Source of the DNA: an uncultured Collinsella sp. | GTDB taxonomy: Bacteria; Actinomycetota; Coriobacteriia; Coriobacteriales; Coriobacteriaceae | Assembly (NCBI GenBank): GCA_900758885.1 | Contig: CAAETD010000142.1 | Location: forward strand, 1-7,818 | Length of the DNA: 7,818 nucleotides | Direction of reading: 5' to 3' | Part shown: positions 1-5,831 of the stretch, one piece after another | Layout: every line of letters starts with the position of its first letter | Position numbering within the stretch: the stretch's first letter is position 1 | The notes under the pieces: generated by a model | The model's database searches: none | The model's input: the letters and a program-made list of their open reading frames with translations, nothing else | Told to the model about the DNA's origin: nothing | Position numbers and translations under genes: made by a program

Positions 1-435
1 CGAAATTCCAAGCATAAGCGACTCAAAGCATGTAGCCGTTGGCTGATGCCACACATCAAGGTGAATATGAGGGTGCGAGCGTTCAAACGAGTCATACCAG
101 TTTTCGGCAAAAAGACGCCCCCGCCCATGAAGGCAGGGGGCGTAAAGACGAAAGTGGCCATCGGGCGAGACGCCGTCGTCCCTTGATTGAGCGTACTTTT
201 TGAGATCGTCGACTTGCGCCAGGATCACGCGTGCACGACGCGCAAATTCTCTGCCTGCCGGAGACAAAACAGCCTCCCCCGCCGATCGGTCGAGCAAAAC
301 AATCTGATACTCAGATTCCAACTTTTTGATTGCCGACGAAACGGCCTGTGGGCTCACGTGAACGGCGCGAGCCGCTTTGCGCACGCCGCCGTAGTTCGCC
401 ACCGCTTGAAGGTATTCGAGTTGAGAAAGCTGCAT
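1..435 (-). CDS. LysR-type transcriptional regulator, C-terminal part cut by the window edge
   Basis: My own reverse-strand translation gives 145 codons from ATG at 435 to the window edge with no stop. Residues about 3 to 60 form the winged helix-turn-helix of the LysR family: LSQLEYLQAV, then KAARAVHVSPQAVSSAIKKLE, then the wing ending in LSPAGREF. A linker helix (about 63 to 85) leads into the start of the periplasmic-binding-like effector domain (FRLYAP near residue 99, then W/F/HPHIHLDV). Such proteins are cytoplasmic DNA-binding tetramers that respond to small ligands; the ligand cannot be told here. A GGAG ribosome site lies 6 bases before the ATG. The gene follows HIT by 41 bases on the same strand, so it is probably co-transcribed, although LysR genes more often sit divergent from their target. 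A terminator-like hairpin lies within the frame. The family call is firm; the function is unknown. Confidence 0.9.
   Translation of the reverse strand, partial: MQLSQLEYLQAVANYGGVRKAARAVHVSPQAVSSAIKKLESEYQIVLLDRSAGEAVLSPAGREFARRARVILAQVDDLKKYAQSRDDGVSPDGHFRLYAPCLHGRGRLFAENWYDSFERSHPHIHLDVWHQPTATCFESLMLGIS
109..143 (-). other. Terminator-like hairpin inside the lysR reading frame
   Basis: On the minus strand ACGCCCCC (136 to 143) pairs perfectly with GGGGGCGT (115 to 122). An inner GCC/GGC pair (132 to 134 with 123 to 125) is separated from it by one bulged base and closes a 6-base loop. The stem is followed at once by CTTTTT (109 to 114). This has the shape of an intrinsic terminator, yet the lysR frame stays open through it. 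Whether it works during translation is not known. Confidence 0.5.
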
Positions 436-476
436 AGATTACTCCAAAGGCAGCCAAGTCGACGGGCTACGCGCCC

Positions 477-812
477 TCAGATGAGGTTCTCGCCCAGGTT
501 TTTGCCGCCGAGGACGTGCATGTGGAAGTGCATGACGGTCTGGCCGGCGTTGACGCCCTTGTTGGAGATGACCCGGAAACCGTCCTCCAAGCCCTTGGCC
601 TTAGCGACCTCCTGGATGGCGTGAGCCATGGCGCCCATGGTCTCGGCAGGTACGTTGTCGGCGATGTCACTGTAGTGCTTCTTGGGAATCACGAGCGTGT
701 GAACCGGCGCCTGGGGGTTGAGGTCGTCGAAGGCGATGACTTGGTCGTCCTCGTAAACGACGGTCGAGGGGATCTCGTGGTTGGCAATTTTGCAGAAGAT
801 GCAATCACACAT
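477..812 (-). CDS. HIT-family (HINT-like) nucleotide hydrolase
   Basis: This 111-residue protein has the whole layout of the bacterial HINT/PKCI branch: an N-terminal CDCIFCKI segment, the strand DLNPQAPVHTLVIPKKH, and the C-terminal histidine triad HFHMHVLGG. H97, the middle His of the triad (H95, H97, H99), is the expected nucleophile. Family members hydrolyse nucleoside phosphoramidates, aminoacyl-AMP or dinucleotide substrates in the cytoplasm; the exact substrate cannot be read from sequence. C4 and C7 form a CxxC that could help bind zinc. The length is typical. ATG at 812 is chosen over an upstream GTG at 830 because an AAAGGA ribosome site lies 7 bases before 812 and the protein starts at the conserved MCDCIFCKI. 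It lies 49 bases after xseB and 41 bases before lysR. Confidence 0.95.
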   Translation of the reverse strand: MCDCIFCKIANHEIPSTVVYEDDQVIAFDDLNPQAPVHTLVIPKKHYSDIADNVPAETMGAMAHAIQEVAKAKGLEDGFRVISNKGVNAGQTVMHFHMHVLGGKNLGENLI

Positions 813-819
813 GGTTGGT

Positions 820-825
820 TCCTTT
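820..825 (-). promoter_or_regulatory. Ribosome binding site fixing the HIT start
   Basis: On the minus strand AAAGGA lies 7 bases ahead of ATG at 812. It falls inside the extra codons that a GTG start at 830 would add, so it favours the shorter protein. Confidence 0.7.
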
Positions 826-831
826 CTCACA

Positions 832-854
832 GACCAAGGTAATTATATTTGGTC
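832..854 (-). promoter_or_regulatory. Possible internal promoter and operator ahead of HIT
   Basis: In the 49-base xseB/HIT gap the minus strand carries a perfect TATAAT (842 to 847). It is enclosed by the dyad GACCAA (832 to 837) and TTGGTC (849 to 854), with 11 bases between the arms. The AT-rich patch stands out from the GC-rich surroundings. No good -35 box is seen at 17 bases (TCGTTC at 865 to 870), so a promoter would need an activator or tolerate a poor -35. It would allow HIT-lysR to be expressed apart from xseAB. Confidence 0.4.
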
Positions 855-861
855 GAGATGG

Positions 862-1128
862 TTAGAACGAGAGACTGTCGTCGGTGTTGGCGGCTTCGCC
901 GTCGGCGAGCACGTCGTTGCCGTCAACGTCCTTAAGGAGCACCGAGACCTTCTGCTCGGCATCGGACAGGCGGGTGCGCAGGCTCTTGAGGAGCTCGACG
1001 CCACGGGTGTAGCTCTCGAGTGACTCCTCGAGCTCCATATCGCCCGACTCCAGGCTGCGGATGATGAGCTCCAGCTCCTGCGAGGCCTGCTTGTACGTAA
1101 GCTGCTCGACCGGGGTCTTCTCTGCCAT
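862..1128 (-). CDS. xseB: Exodeoxyribonuclease VII small subunit
   Basis: The 88-residue product contains the XseB helical hairpin. It opens with LTYKQASQELELIIRSLESG, followed by LEESLESYTRGVELLKSLRTRL, and ends in the helix SDAEQKVSVLL. Several XseB copies bind the C-terminal helices of XseA to form exonuclease VII, which degrades single-stranded DNA from both ends in the cytoplasm. The protein is slightly longer than many family members because of an acidic, Asp-rich tail (about residues 67 to 88) that is probably disordered. ATG at 1128 has an AAAGGAAA ribosome site a few bases upstream. The gene follows xseA by 42 bases on the same strand, the usual order for this pair. No other family is a serious alternative. 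Confidence 0.95.
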   Translation of the reverse strand: MAEKTPVEQLTYKQASQELELIIRSLESGDMELEESLESYTRGVELLKSLRTRLSDAEQKVSVLLKDVDGNDVLADGEAANTDDSLSF

Positions 1129-1170
1129 ATCTGTTTCCTTTCCTAAAGGTTTATCGCTATGAAACGCGGC

Positions 1171-2622
1171 TTACTCGACCGTATCGACCGTTGCCGCCAC
1201 GTTGCCGTCCGCCATGCGCACGCGGATGGCGTCGCCGGGCTTAAAGGTCTTGGCGCTCGTAGCCACACCGTCATCGCTGTACGCGATGGAGTAACCGCGG
1301 GCAAGCACCTTGAGCGGCGACAGGGCATCGAGCGAGGCTGCCGCACGGCCCAAATCGGACGCAGGTTTGTTGAGCATCGTGCGCCCCTGATGCTCCAGGC
1401 GGGAACTCGCAAGCGTGAGCGCATGGCGCTTGCCATCGAGCCCCGAGGCGCTTGCGATCAAGCGCTCGGGCAGACGCTCGAAGTTGGAACGGAAGGCCCC
1501 AACCGAACGCGTTATGGCGCCGGACAGACGATCGGCCGTCAAGGCAAGCTCAAACTCGCGACGCTCAACCATAAACGTTGGGTCGTTGAGGCACGGGCGG
1601 CACGCAGCCGCATCGAGCACATCGCCCAAGCGAGCCGTATAGGTATCCCAGGCACGGCGACCGCGCTGATCGAGCATCTCCAGGTCGACCTGGGCCGACC
1701 CAATAATCGATGCCATCGCGGCACCCAGACGCTGATAGCGCGCCTCGAGCACATCGGCCAACTCCGTCATAGCCGGCGCCACCGATTCGGCCGCCGCCGT
1801 AGGCGTGGAGGCGCGACGGTCGCTCACCATGTCGCAAATCGAGGTATCGGGCTCATGGCCAATGCCGGTCACCACGGGCACGGGACAAGCCGCCACCGCG
1901 CGGGCAAGCTCCTCGTCATTAAAGGTCATGAGGTCCTCAAAAGAGCCGCCGCCGCGCACCAGCAAAATACAGTCGGGCGCCGGCGTAATGGCAGCGGCGC
2001 GGCGCAGGCCTTCAATAAGCCCTGCCGGCGCACCCTCGCCCTGGACCTTTGCGCCCACGCAGACGAGCTCGACGAGCGGGTTGCGTCGGCGCAGCGTACG
2101 CTTGACGTCGTCGATTACCGCACCGGAAAGCGAGGTGACGACCGCCACGCGTGAGCAAAACACCGGGATGCGGCGTTTGCGCGCTTCGTCCATCAGGCCC
2201 TCGCGGCGTAGCTTTTCGGCCAACTGAGCCACCTGCTGACGCAGCAAGCCCTCCCCCGCCAGCGAGAACGAGCGGGCGACGAAGCTCATGCGACCCGTAG
2301 GCTTGTAGAGATTGAAGCTGCCCTTAAAGCTTACCTGCATGCCGTCACGCAGATCGAAGGTGCGCTTAAGGTAGGCGCCCTTCCAGATGATGCAGTCGAC
2401 GGCGGCCGAGTCGTCTTTAATCTGGAAGTAACAGTGGCCGCTTCGGGCGTTGGGACCACGGAAACCCGTGACCTCGCCCAAAACGCTCAGTTGCGGAATG
2501 GCATCGAGCGCGCCGGCGGCGATCTCCACCGCCTGGCTCACGCTGAGCTCCTTGCGCTCCTGCTCATCCGAACCGTCAAACTCGGCGGAAACGGCATTGC
2601 CGGTTAGATTCCAGCCTGCCAC
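1171..2622 (-). CDS. xseA: Exodeoxyribonuclease VII large subunit
   Basis: The 483-residue catalytic subunit of exonuclease VII cleaves single-stranded DNA in both directions and serves in mismatch repair and damage processing. An OB-fold DNA-binding domain spans about residues 25 to 120 (LSVLGEVTGFRG, then HCYFQIKD). The catalytic core follows, with RGGGSFEDL at 223 to 231, GIGHEPDTSICD at 253 to 264, and the DRRASTPTAAAE signature at 268 to 279. A long helical region that would bind XseB and a C-terminal segment with LKVLARGYSIAY complete it. It is somewhat longer than common members because of about 25 extra N-terminal residues. The start is GTG at 2622, supported by a strong ribosome site. 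xseB lies 42 bases downstream; the peptidase gene lies 115 bases upstream with a GC-rich hairpin between. Confidence 0.97.
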   Translation of the reverse strand: MAGWNLTGNAVSAEFDGSDEQERKELSVSQAVEIAAGALDAIPQLSVLGEVTGFRGPNARSGHCYFQIKDDSAAVDCIIWKGAYLKRTFDLRDGMQVSFKGSFNLYKPTGRMSFVARSFSLAGEGLLRQQVAQLAEKLRREGLMDEARKRRIPVFCSRVAVVTSLSGAVIDDVKRTLRRRNPLVELVCVGAKVQGEGAPAGLIEGLRRAAAITPAPDCILLVRGGGSFEDLMTFNDEELARAVAACPVPVVTGIGHEPDTSICDMVSDRRASTPTAAAESVAPAMTELADVLEARYQRLGAAMASIIGSAQVDLEMLDQRGRRAWDTYTARLGDVLDAAACRPCLNDPTFMVERREFELALTADRLSGAITRSVGAFRSNFERLPERLIASASGLDGKRHALTLASSRLEHQGRTMLNKPASDLGRAAASLDALSPLKVLARGYSIAYSDDGVATSAKTFKPGDAIRVRMADGNVAATVDTVE

Positions 2623-2626
2623 GCAG

Positions 2627-2634
2627 CCTCCTTT
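2627..2634 (-). promoter_or_regulatory. Strong ribosome binding site fixing the GTG start of xseA
   Basis: AAAGGAGG on the minus strand ends 4 bases before GTG at 2622. The next in-frame Met would fall inside the OB fold, so the GTG start is well supported. Confidence 0.8.
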
Positions 2635-2691
2635 CGTTATCGCGCACAGAGGCTCCGACCCCGTGCGAATTTAAGTCCAACACATAGTACA

Positions 2692-2721
2692 GCGCCGCGG
2701 GGACACGAATCCCCGCGGCGC
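2692..2721 (-). terminator. GC-rich 12-bp perfect hairpin after the peptidase gene
   Basis: GCGCCGCGGGGA (2692 to 2703) and TCCCCGCGGCGC (2710 to 2721) are exact reverse complements with a 6-base loop. The stem starts 16 bases past the stop of the peptidase gene. Neither strand has a T tract behind it, so it is a U-less terminator candidate or an mRNA 3'-end stabiliser, not a textbook intrinsic terminator. The stem is visible directly; the role is inferred. Confidence 0.5.
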
Positions 2722-2737
2722 CCAGCGACCCAATTTG

Positions 2738-3442
2738 TTATCGGTTGGAGTTTCTGTTGTAGCGAGCCATAAGGTAGAGCAGCTGAATGATCGAAGTGAG
2801 CGCCGCAGCCACATAGGTAAGCGCGGCTGCCGTCAGTACCTTCTTGGCGCCGTTGACCTGCTTGGAGCTCATGCCCGACTGCTCGATGTACGCCACAGCA
2901 CGTCGGCTGGCGTCAATCTCGACAGGCAACGTAACGAGTTGGAACAGCACACTAAACGAGAAGAAGATCAACGCGAGGGTCGTGAGCCCGGCAATGTTCA
3001 TAAACAGGCCCAAGAGTAACACGATGGTCCAGGTGTTCTGGGTAAAGTTGACGACCGGCACGAGGGCGGTACGCACTTTCATCATGGCATAGCCGCTTTG
3101 ACGCTGGGCGGCATGGCCCGCCTCGTGGCAGGCGACGGCAACGCTTGCGACCGAACCGCCCGAACGGTTGGCATCCGACAGATACAGGTTGTTGTCCTGC
3201 GGGTTGTAATGGTCGGTGAGCTCGCCAGCGACACCCTTGATACCCACGGCGCTACAACCGTTGGCATCGAGCATGCGGCGAGCGACTGTGGCACCCGTAT
3301 CGCCGTCCGAGCGAACCTTGGACCAGGTTTTGTACGTCGAGTTGATATAGTTCTGTGCGGCAAGGCCAAGCACCGTGCAGACAAGAACAACCAGCAGGTA
3401 CAGCGGGTCGATGCCAAAGCCGTATCCATAGTAATAGGGCAT
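2738..3442 (-). CDS. YugP-type membrane zinc metallopeptidase
   Basis: The 234-residue protein matches the neutral zinc metallopeptidase family represented by Bacillus subtilis YugP (Zn_peptidase_2). The zinc motif HEAGH lies at residues 106 to 110. The conserved segment LPVEIDASRRA starts near 172 and includes E175, a likely further ligand. A first hydrophobic span covers about 14 to 29, two more lie at about 138 to 172, and one is near the C-terminus (about 205 to 227), which places it in the membrane. The Tyr/Gly-rich N-terminus PYYYGYGFG is typical. The physiological substrate is not known for this family. ATG at 3442 is preferred over an upstream in-frame start at 3511 because GGAGGAA lies directly before it. 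The gene follows rnd after a 230-base repeat-rich spacer. Confidence 0.93.
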   Translation of the reverse strand: MPYYYGYGFGIDPLYLLVVLVCTVLGLAAQNYINSTYKTWSKVRSDGDTGATVARRMLDANGCSAVGIKGVAGELTDHYNPQDNNLYLSDANRSGGSVASVAVACHEAGHAAQRQSGYAMMKVRTALVPVVNFTQNTWTIVLLLGLFMNIAGLTTLALIFFSFSVLFQLVTLPVEIDASRRAVAYIEQSGMSSKQVNGAKKVLTAAALTYVAAALTSIIQLLYLMARYNRNSNR

Positions 3443-3447
3443 ACGAA

Positions 3448-3454
3448 TTCCTCC
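3448..3454 (-). promoter_or_regulatory. Ribosome binding site fixing the peptidase start
   Basis: GGAGGAA on the minus strand lies 5 bases before ATG at 3442. It falls within the frame of the longer alternative start at 3511, which has no comparable site. Confidence 0.8.
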
Positions 3455-3477
3455 GAATCGAGTTACACGTTGGAGGC

Positions 3478-3508
3478 ATTCTACCCACTCAACTGGCAAG
3501 CAAGTCAG
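3478..3508 (-). promoter_or_regulatory. Weak promoter candidate for the peptidase gene
   Basis: On the minus strand TAGAAT (3478 to 3483) resembles a -10 box. CTGACT (3503 to 3508), 19 bases upstream, is a 4-of-6 match to a -35 box. The position, about 36 bases before the start codon, is reasonable, but the spacing is long. The -35 candidate overlaps a 12-base palindrome at 3507 to 3518. Confidence 0.25.
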
Positions 3509-3528
3509 CATCGATGCTTTGGCACCGT

Positions 3529-3638
3529 CAGCGAAAACGGCCGAGAGCGAGCAAGGTGACGTGAAAGAGAAGCGACGCGTACTTTGGTACGCGAGCGACG
3601 ATTGAACGTCAGATTGCCGCTCTCGGCCGTTTGCAGCG
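3529..3638. repeat. Long imperfect hairpin with 15-bp arms and 5-base direct flanks (MITE-like)
   Basis: AAACGGCCGAGAGCG (3535 to 3549) is the exact reverse complement of 3618 to 3632. Pairing continues inward: GCAA (3551 to 3554) with TTGC (3614 to 3617), then TGACGT (3557 to 3562) with ACGTCA (3606 to 3611). A separate tip hairpin CGCGTAC-TTTG-GTACGCG occupies 3576 to 3593. The whole forms a nearly 100-base folded element. CAGCG occurs one base outside each arm (3529 to 3533 and 3634 to 3638), like a target-site duplication. It codes for no protein I can recognise. It may be a small non-autonomous mobile element, a palindromic repeat family, or a structured RNA or 3'-end element of the rnd transcript. 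The structure is seen directly; identity is open. Confidence 0.6.
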
Positions 3639-3645
3639 TCGAGCT

Positions 3646-3673
3646 GTTACGCGGTTTGGTAAAACCGCGTAAC
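3646..3673 (-). terminator. 12-bp perfect hairpin overlapping the rnd stop codon
   Basis: GTTACGCGGTTT (3646 to 3657) and AAACCGCGTAAC (3662 to 3673) pair perfectly around a 4-base GGTA loop. The last base of the rnd TAG stop lies in the stem. On the minus strand no T tract follows, so this is a U-less terminator or a transcript-end protector. It stands 13 bases from the larger hairpin element. Confidence 0.5.
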
Positions 3674-4806
3674 TATAAAAGCTCGATTTTGCCGTCCTTC
3701 ACCGTCAACCCCATATTGCCCGAGAGCAAATCGTCCAGGCGTGAGCCCACGAGCTCAAAACGCCAGCCTTCGCGCAGGGGGCTCTGCTCGGGGTGCTCAA
3801 TATAGTCGGCCAGGTCATCGCGCGAGGCAATGACCGAGGTCGCCACGCCCGAGCGCTCGGCAACTAGGCGAATGAGCGCATACATCAGGTCCGTCACGCT
3901 CTCCAACTCCGGAGAGATCTGACGATGCCCGCGCACCATGAGCGGCAGGCGATCGTGCGGGCAGCTCGCGCCGCGCTTGATGGCCATGAGCGCGCCGTCC
4001 ACGTCGCGCTCCCCCAACTGATCGGTACCGCGAATGCTACGGAACTCCTCAACGCGCACGGGATTGCGCTTAACGAGCGCAAGCAGCGTGTCGTCGGACA
4101 TGACCCACTTGCGCGGGATGTTACGGCGCTCGGCGCGATCCTCGCGCCAGGCGGCGAGCTCGCGCGCGATGCCCAACTGGTGACGGCTGCACGAATTGAT
4201 GCGCTTGACCTTACGGAACGCCTCGTGGCGATCGGCACGGTAGTGCGACTCATCGACCAGAGGACGCAACTCGTCGAGCACCCAGTCCACGCGGCCCAGC
4301 TCGCGCAGGCGGCTCATCATCTCGGTATAGGCGACGATCAGGTATTTGACGTCATCGATCGCGTACTCAATCTGCTTATCGGTCAGCGGGCGACGCGACC
4401 AGTCGGTCAGCGACTCGGTCTTGGGCAGCGAGACGCCGCAAAACGTCTGCACGAGCGCGCCGTAGGAAATCTGCTGGCGCTCGCCCAAAAAAGCGGCGGC
4501 GACCTGCGTATCGAAAATCGGTCGTGGCAGCACGCCCACGGTATGGAGCATGACCTCCATATCCTGCGAGCAGGCGTGGAAGACCTTGGTCACGCTCTCG
4601 TCGGCCATAAGCTCGGCCAGCGGCGAGAGGTCGTCGATTACCAGGGGATCGACCGCGACGCTCTCGGCAGGGGTGGCAATCTGAACCAAGCACAGACGCG
4701 GATGGAACGTGCGCTCGCGCAAAAACTCGGTATCGACGGCAATCGCGTCGAACTTACGGGCGCGCTGGCAAAAGTCGAGTAGAGCCTGATGTGTGGAAAT
4801 GTACAT
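3673..4806 (-). CDS. rnd: Ribonuclease D
   Basis: The 377-residue protein is close to the length of Escherichia coli RNase D. It is a 3'-to-5' exoribonuclease of the DEDD-Y type that trims tRNA and other small RNA 3' ends in the cytoplasm. The exonuclease motifs are complete: D25 and E27 in AVDTEF, D82 in HACSQDMEV, and Y148 with D152 in EYAIDDVKY. An HRDC domain follows at about 210 to 290 (SRHQLGIARELAAWREDRAE, then NIPRKWVMSDDTLLAL), and a second helical HRDC-like part fills the C-terminus. ATG at 4806 gives MYISTHQALLDF at the normal start. An upstream GTG at 4842 would add 12 residues but has no ribosome site. The site before 4806 is itself weak (TGGG). The gene is divergent from the lipid kinase gene. 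Confidence 0.95.
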   Translation of the reverse strand: MYISTHQALLDFCQRARKFDAIAVDTEFLRERTFHPRLCLVQIATPAESVAVDPLVIDDLSPLAELMADESVTKVFHACSQDMEVMLHTVGVLPRPIFDTQVAAAFLGERQQISYGALVQTFCGVSLPKTESLTDWSRRPLTDKQIEYAIDDVKYLIVAYTEMMSRLRELGRVDWVLDELRPLVDESHYRADRHEAFRKVKRINSCSRHQLGIARELAAWREDRAERRNIPRKWVMSDDTLLALVKRNPVRVEEFRSIRGTDQLGERDVDGALMAIKRGASCPHDRLPLMVRGHRQISPELESVTDLMYALIRLVAERSGVATSVIASRDDLADYIEHPEQSPLREGWRFELVGSRLDDLLSGNMGLTVKDGKIELL

Positions 4807-4868
4807 ATCAACCCATCGAATAAGGTTAGGCCCGAAAAACACGGGTAGGATATCGGCATTGCCTTACA

Positions 4869-4876
4869 ACTATACT
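4869..4876. promoter_or_regulatory. Candidate shared -10 region between rnd and the lipid kinase gene
   Basis: In the 98-base divergent spacer, ACTATACT reads TATACT on the plus strand (4871 to 4876) and TATAGT on the minus strand (4869 to 4874). Both are close to the -10 consensus. Neither direction has a convincing -35 box. The distances to both start codons suit short leaders. This is a candidate only. Confidence 0.3.
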
Positions 4877-4904
4877 CGGTTAGTCACAGAACGGGAACGT
4901 AAGT

Positions 4905-5822
4905 ATGCGCTGCCTTATCATCCACAACCCGGCATCGGGCCCCAGCTCAGATGAAATCTTCGCATTCACGCACGCCCTTGCACAGGGCAGCGACGAGGTC
5001 GTGATGCGCTTTATCGGCGATGGCATGGAACCCGAGGACGCCGTGGCAGACGTGCGCGAGTTTGACCGCGTGGTCGTTTCGGGCGGCGACGGCACTGTCT
5101 CCAACGTGCTCGACCAGATGCGCGGATGCGGTGTCCCCACGCTCGTCTTCCCCTCCGGTACGGCCTGCCTGTTCTTCAACAACATCGGCAATGCCCCCGA
5201 GGCGGCGGCGCTCGCCAAGGCCTGCCGTGCCGGTCGCACGGTCAAAGTCGACATGGGCGAGCTCTTTTGGCTCGACGAGAACGGCAACGAGAAGCGCCAC
5301 GGCTTCATCATCATCGCCGGCTCGGGCTTCGACGCCGAGATCATGATGAAGGCCGCCCCCACCAAAAACGACATCGGCGAGATCGCCTACTTCCTCTCTG
5401 CGCTCGCCACGCCCAACCCTACGGTAGCGCACTTTACGATTGAGCATGACGGCATTGTCGAGGAGCTCGACGGCATCTGCTGCATGGCCGGCAACACCTC
5501 GGTCATCCAAAACGACATCAACCTGTTCCCCGACTGCCGTATGAACGATGGCATGGTCGACATTGCGGTCATCGAACCCGTGCGCACCGTGCAGCTGCTG
5601 CCTACCGTGATCACCGCCGCACTCGACCCCGCCGGCAAGGTACTCGGGCGCCCGCAGTTCAAGATCATCCAGACCAAGGAAGCCAAGATCACCTGCACCC
5701 CGTCGCTGGGCATGCAGTTCGATGGCGAGATTATCTCCAGCAACTCGGGCGTCTTTGGAGCCCGCGCGCTTCCACAATGCCTCGACCTCATCGTCGACGA
5801 ATTCTCCCCGCTCGGAAAATAG
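4905..5822 (+). CDS. Diacylglycerol kinase / YegS-type lipid kinase family protein
   Basis: The 305-residue protein has the diacylglycerol-kinase catalytic fold. N8 to G12 are NPASG, the first nucleotide loop; VSGGDGT (GGDGT at 60 to 64) is the hallmark; PSGTACLFFNN starts at 83; GSGFDAEIM follows near 144; the C-terminal lobe ends with SLGMQFDGE. Such enzymes transfer phosphate from ATP to diacylglycerol or related lipids at the inner face of the membrane, feeding phospholipid recycling. There is no membrane span, as expected. One oddity is that the loop usually written GTxN(D) reads GTAC, with Cys88 in place of Asn. The substrate is therefore less certain. ATG at 4905 has only a modest GGGAA site upstream. 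A 30-codon membrane peptide gene follows with its ribosome site across this stop codon. Confidence 0.88.
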   Translation: MRCLIIHNPASGPSSDEIFAFTHALAQGSDEVVMRFIGDGMEPEDAVADVREFDRVVVSGGDGTVSNVLDQMRGCGVPTLVFPSGTACLFFNNIGNAPEAAALAKACRAGRTVKVDMGELFWLDENGNEKRHGFIIIAGSGFDAEIMMKAAPTKNDIGEIAYFLSALATPNPTVAHFTIEHDGIVEELDGICCMAGNTSVIQNDINLFPDCRMNDGMVDIAVIEPVRTVQLLPTVITAALDPAGKVLGRPQFKIIQTKEAKITCTPSLGMQFDGEIISSNSGVFGARALPQCLDLIVDEFSPLGK

Positions 5823-5826
5823 GAGG
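5821..5826 (+). promoter_or_regulatory. Ribosome binding site overlapping the kinase stop codon
   Basis: AGGAGG begins on the second base of the kinase TAG (5820 to 5822) and ends 5 bases before ATG at 5832. This arrangement suggests translational coupling of the kinase and the small gene, and is the main evidence that the small frame is real. Confidence 0.8.
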
Positions 5827-5831
5827 ACCCT

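Noticed and set aside
187..624. 145-codon plus-strand frame over lysR and HIT
   Set aside because: It spans parts of two minus-strand genes with clear domains and is Arg-rich with no motif.
1159..2154. 331-codon open frame on the plus strand opposite xseA
   Set aside because: It is Arg/His-rich, has no family motif, and lies wholly opposite a complete xseA with all its signatures; it is a codon-bias shadow of GC-rich DNA.
3535..3632. CRISPR repeat or tRNA gene in the rnd/peptidase spacer
   Set aside because: There is one long inverted repeat, with no regular direct repeat array and no cloverleaf or anticodon arm; the fold is a single long hairpin.
3925..4782. 285-codon open frame on the plus strand opposite rnd
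   Set aside because: It mirrors rnd codons, has no recognisable domain, and rnd carries all its catalytic motifs.
4807..4842. Upstream GTG start for rnd adding 12 residues
   Set aside because: No ribosome site precedes it, and the RNase D family start matches ATG at 4806.
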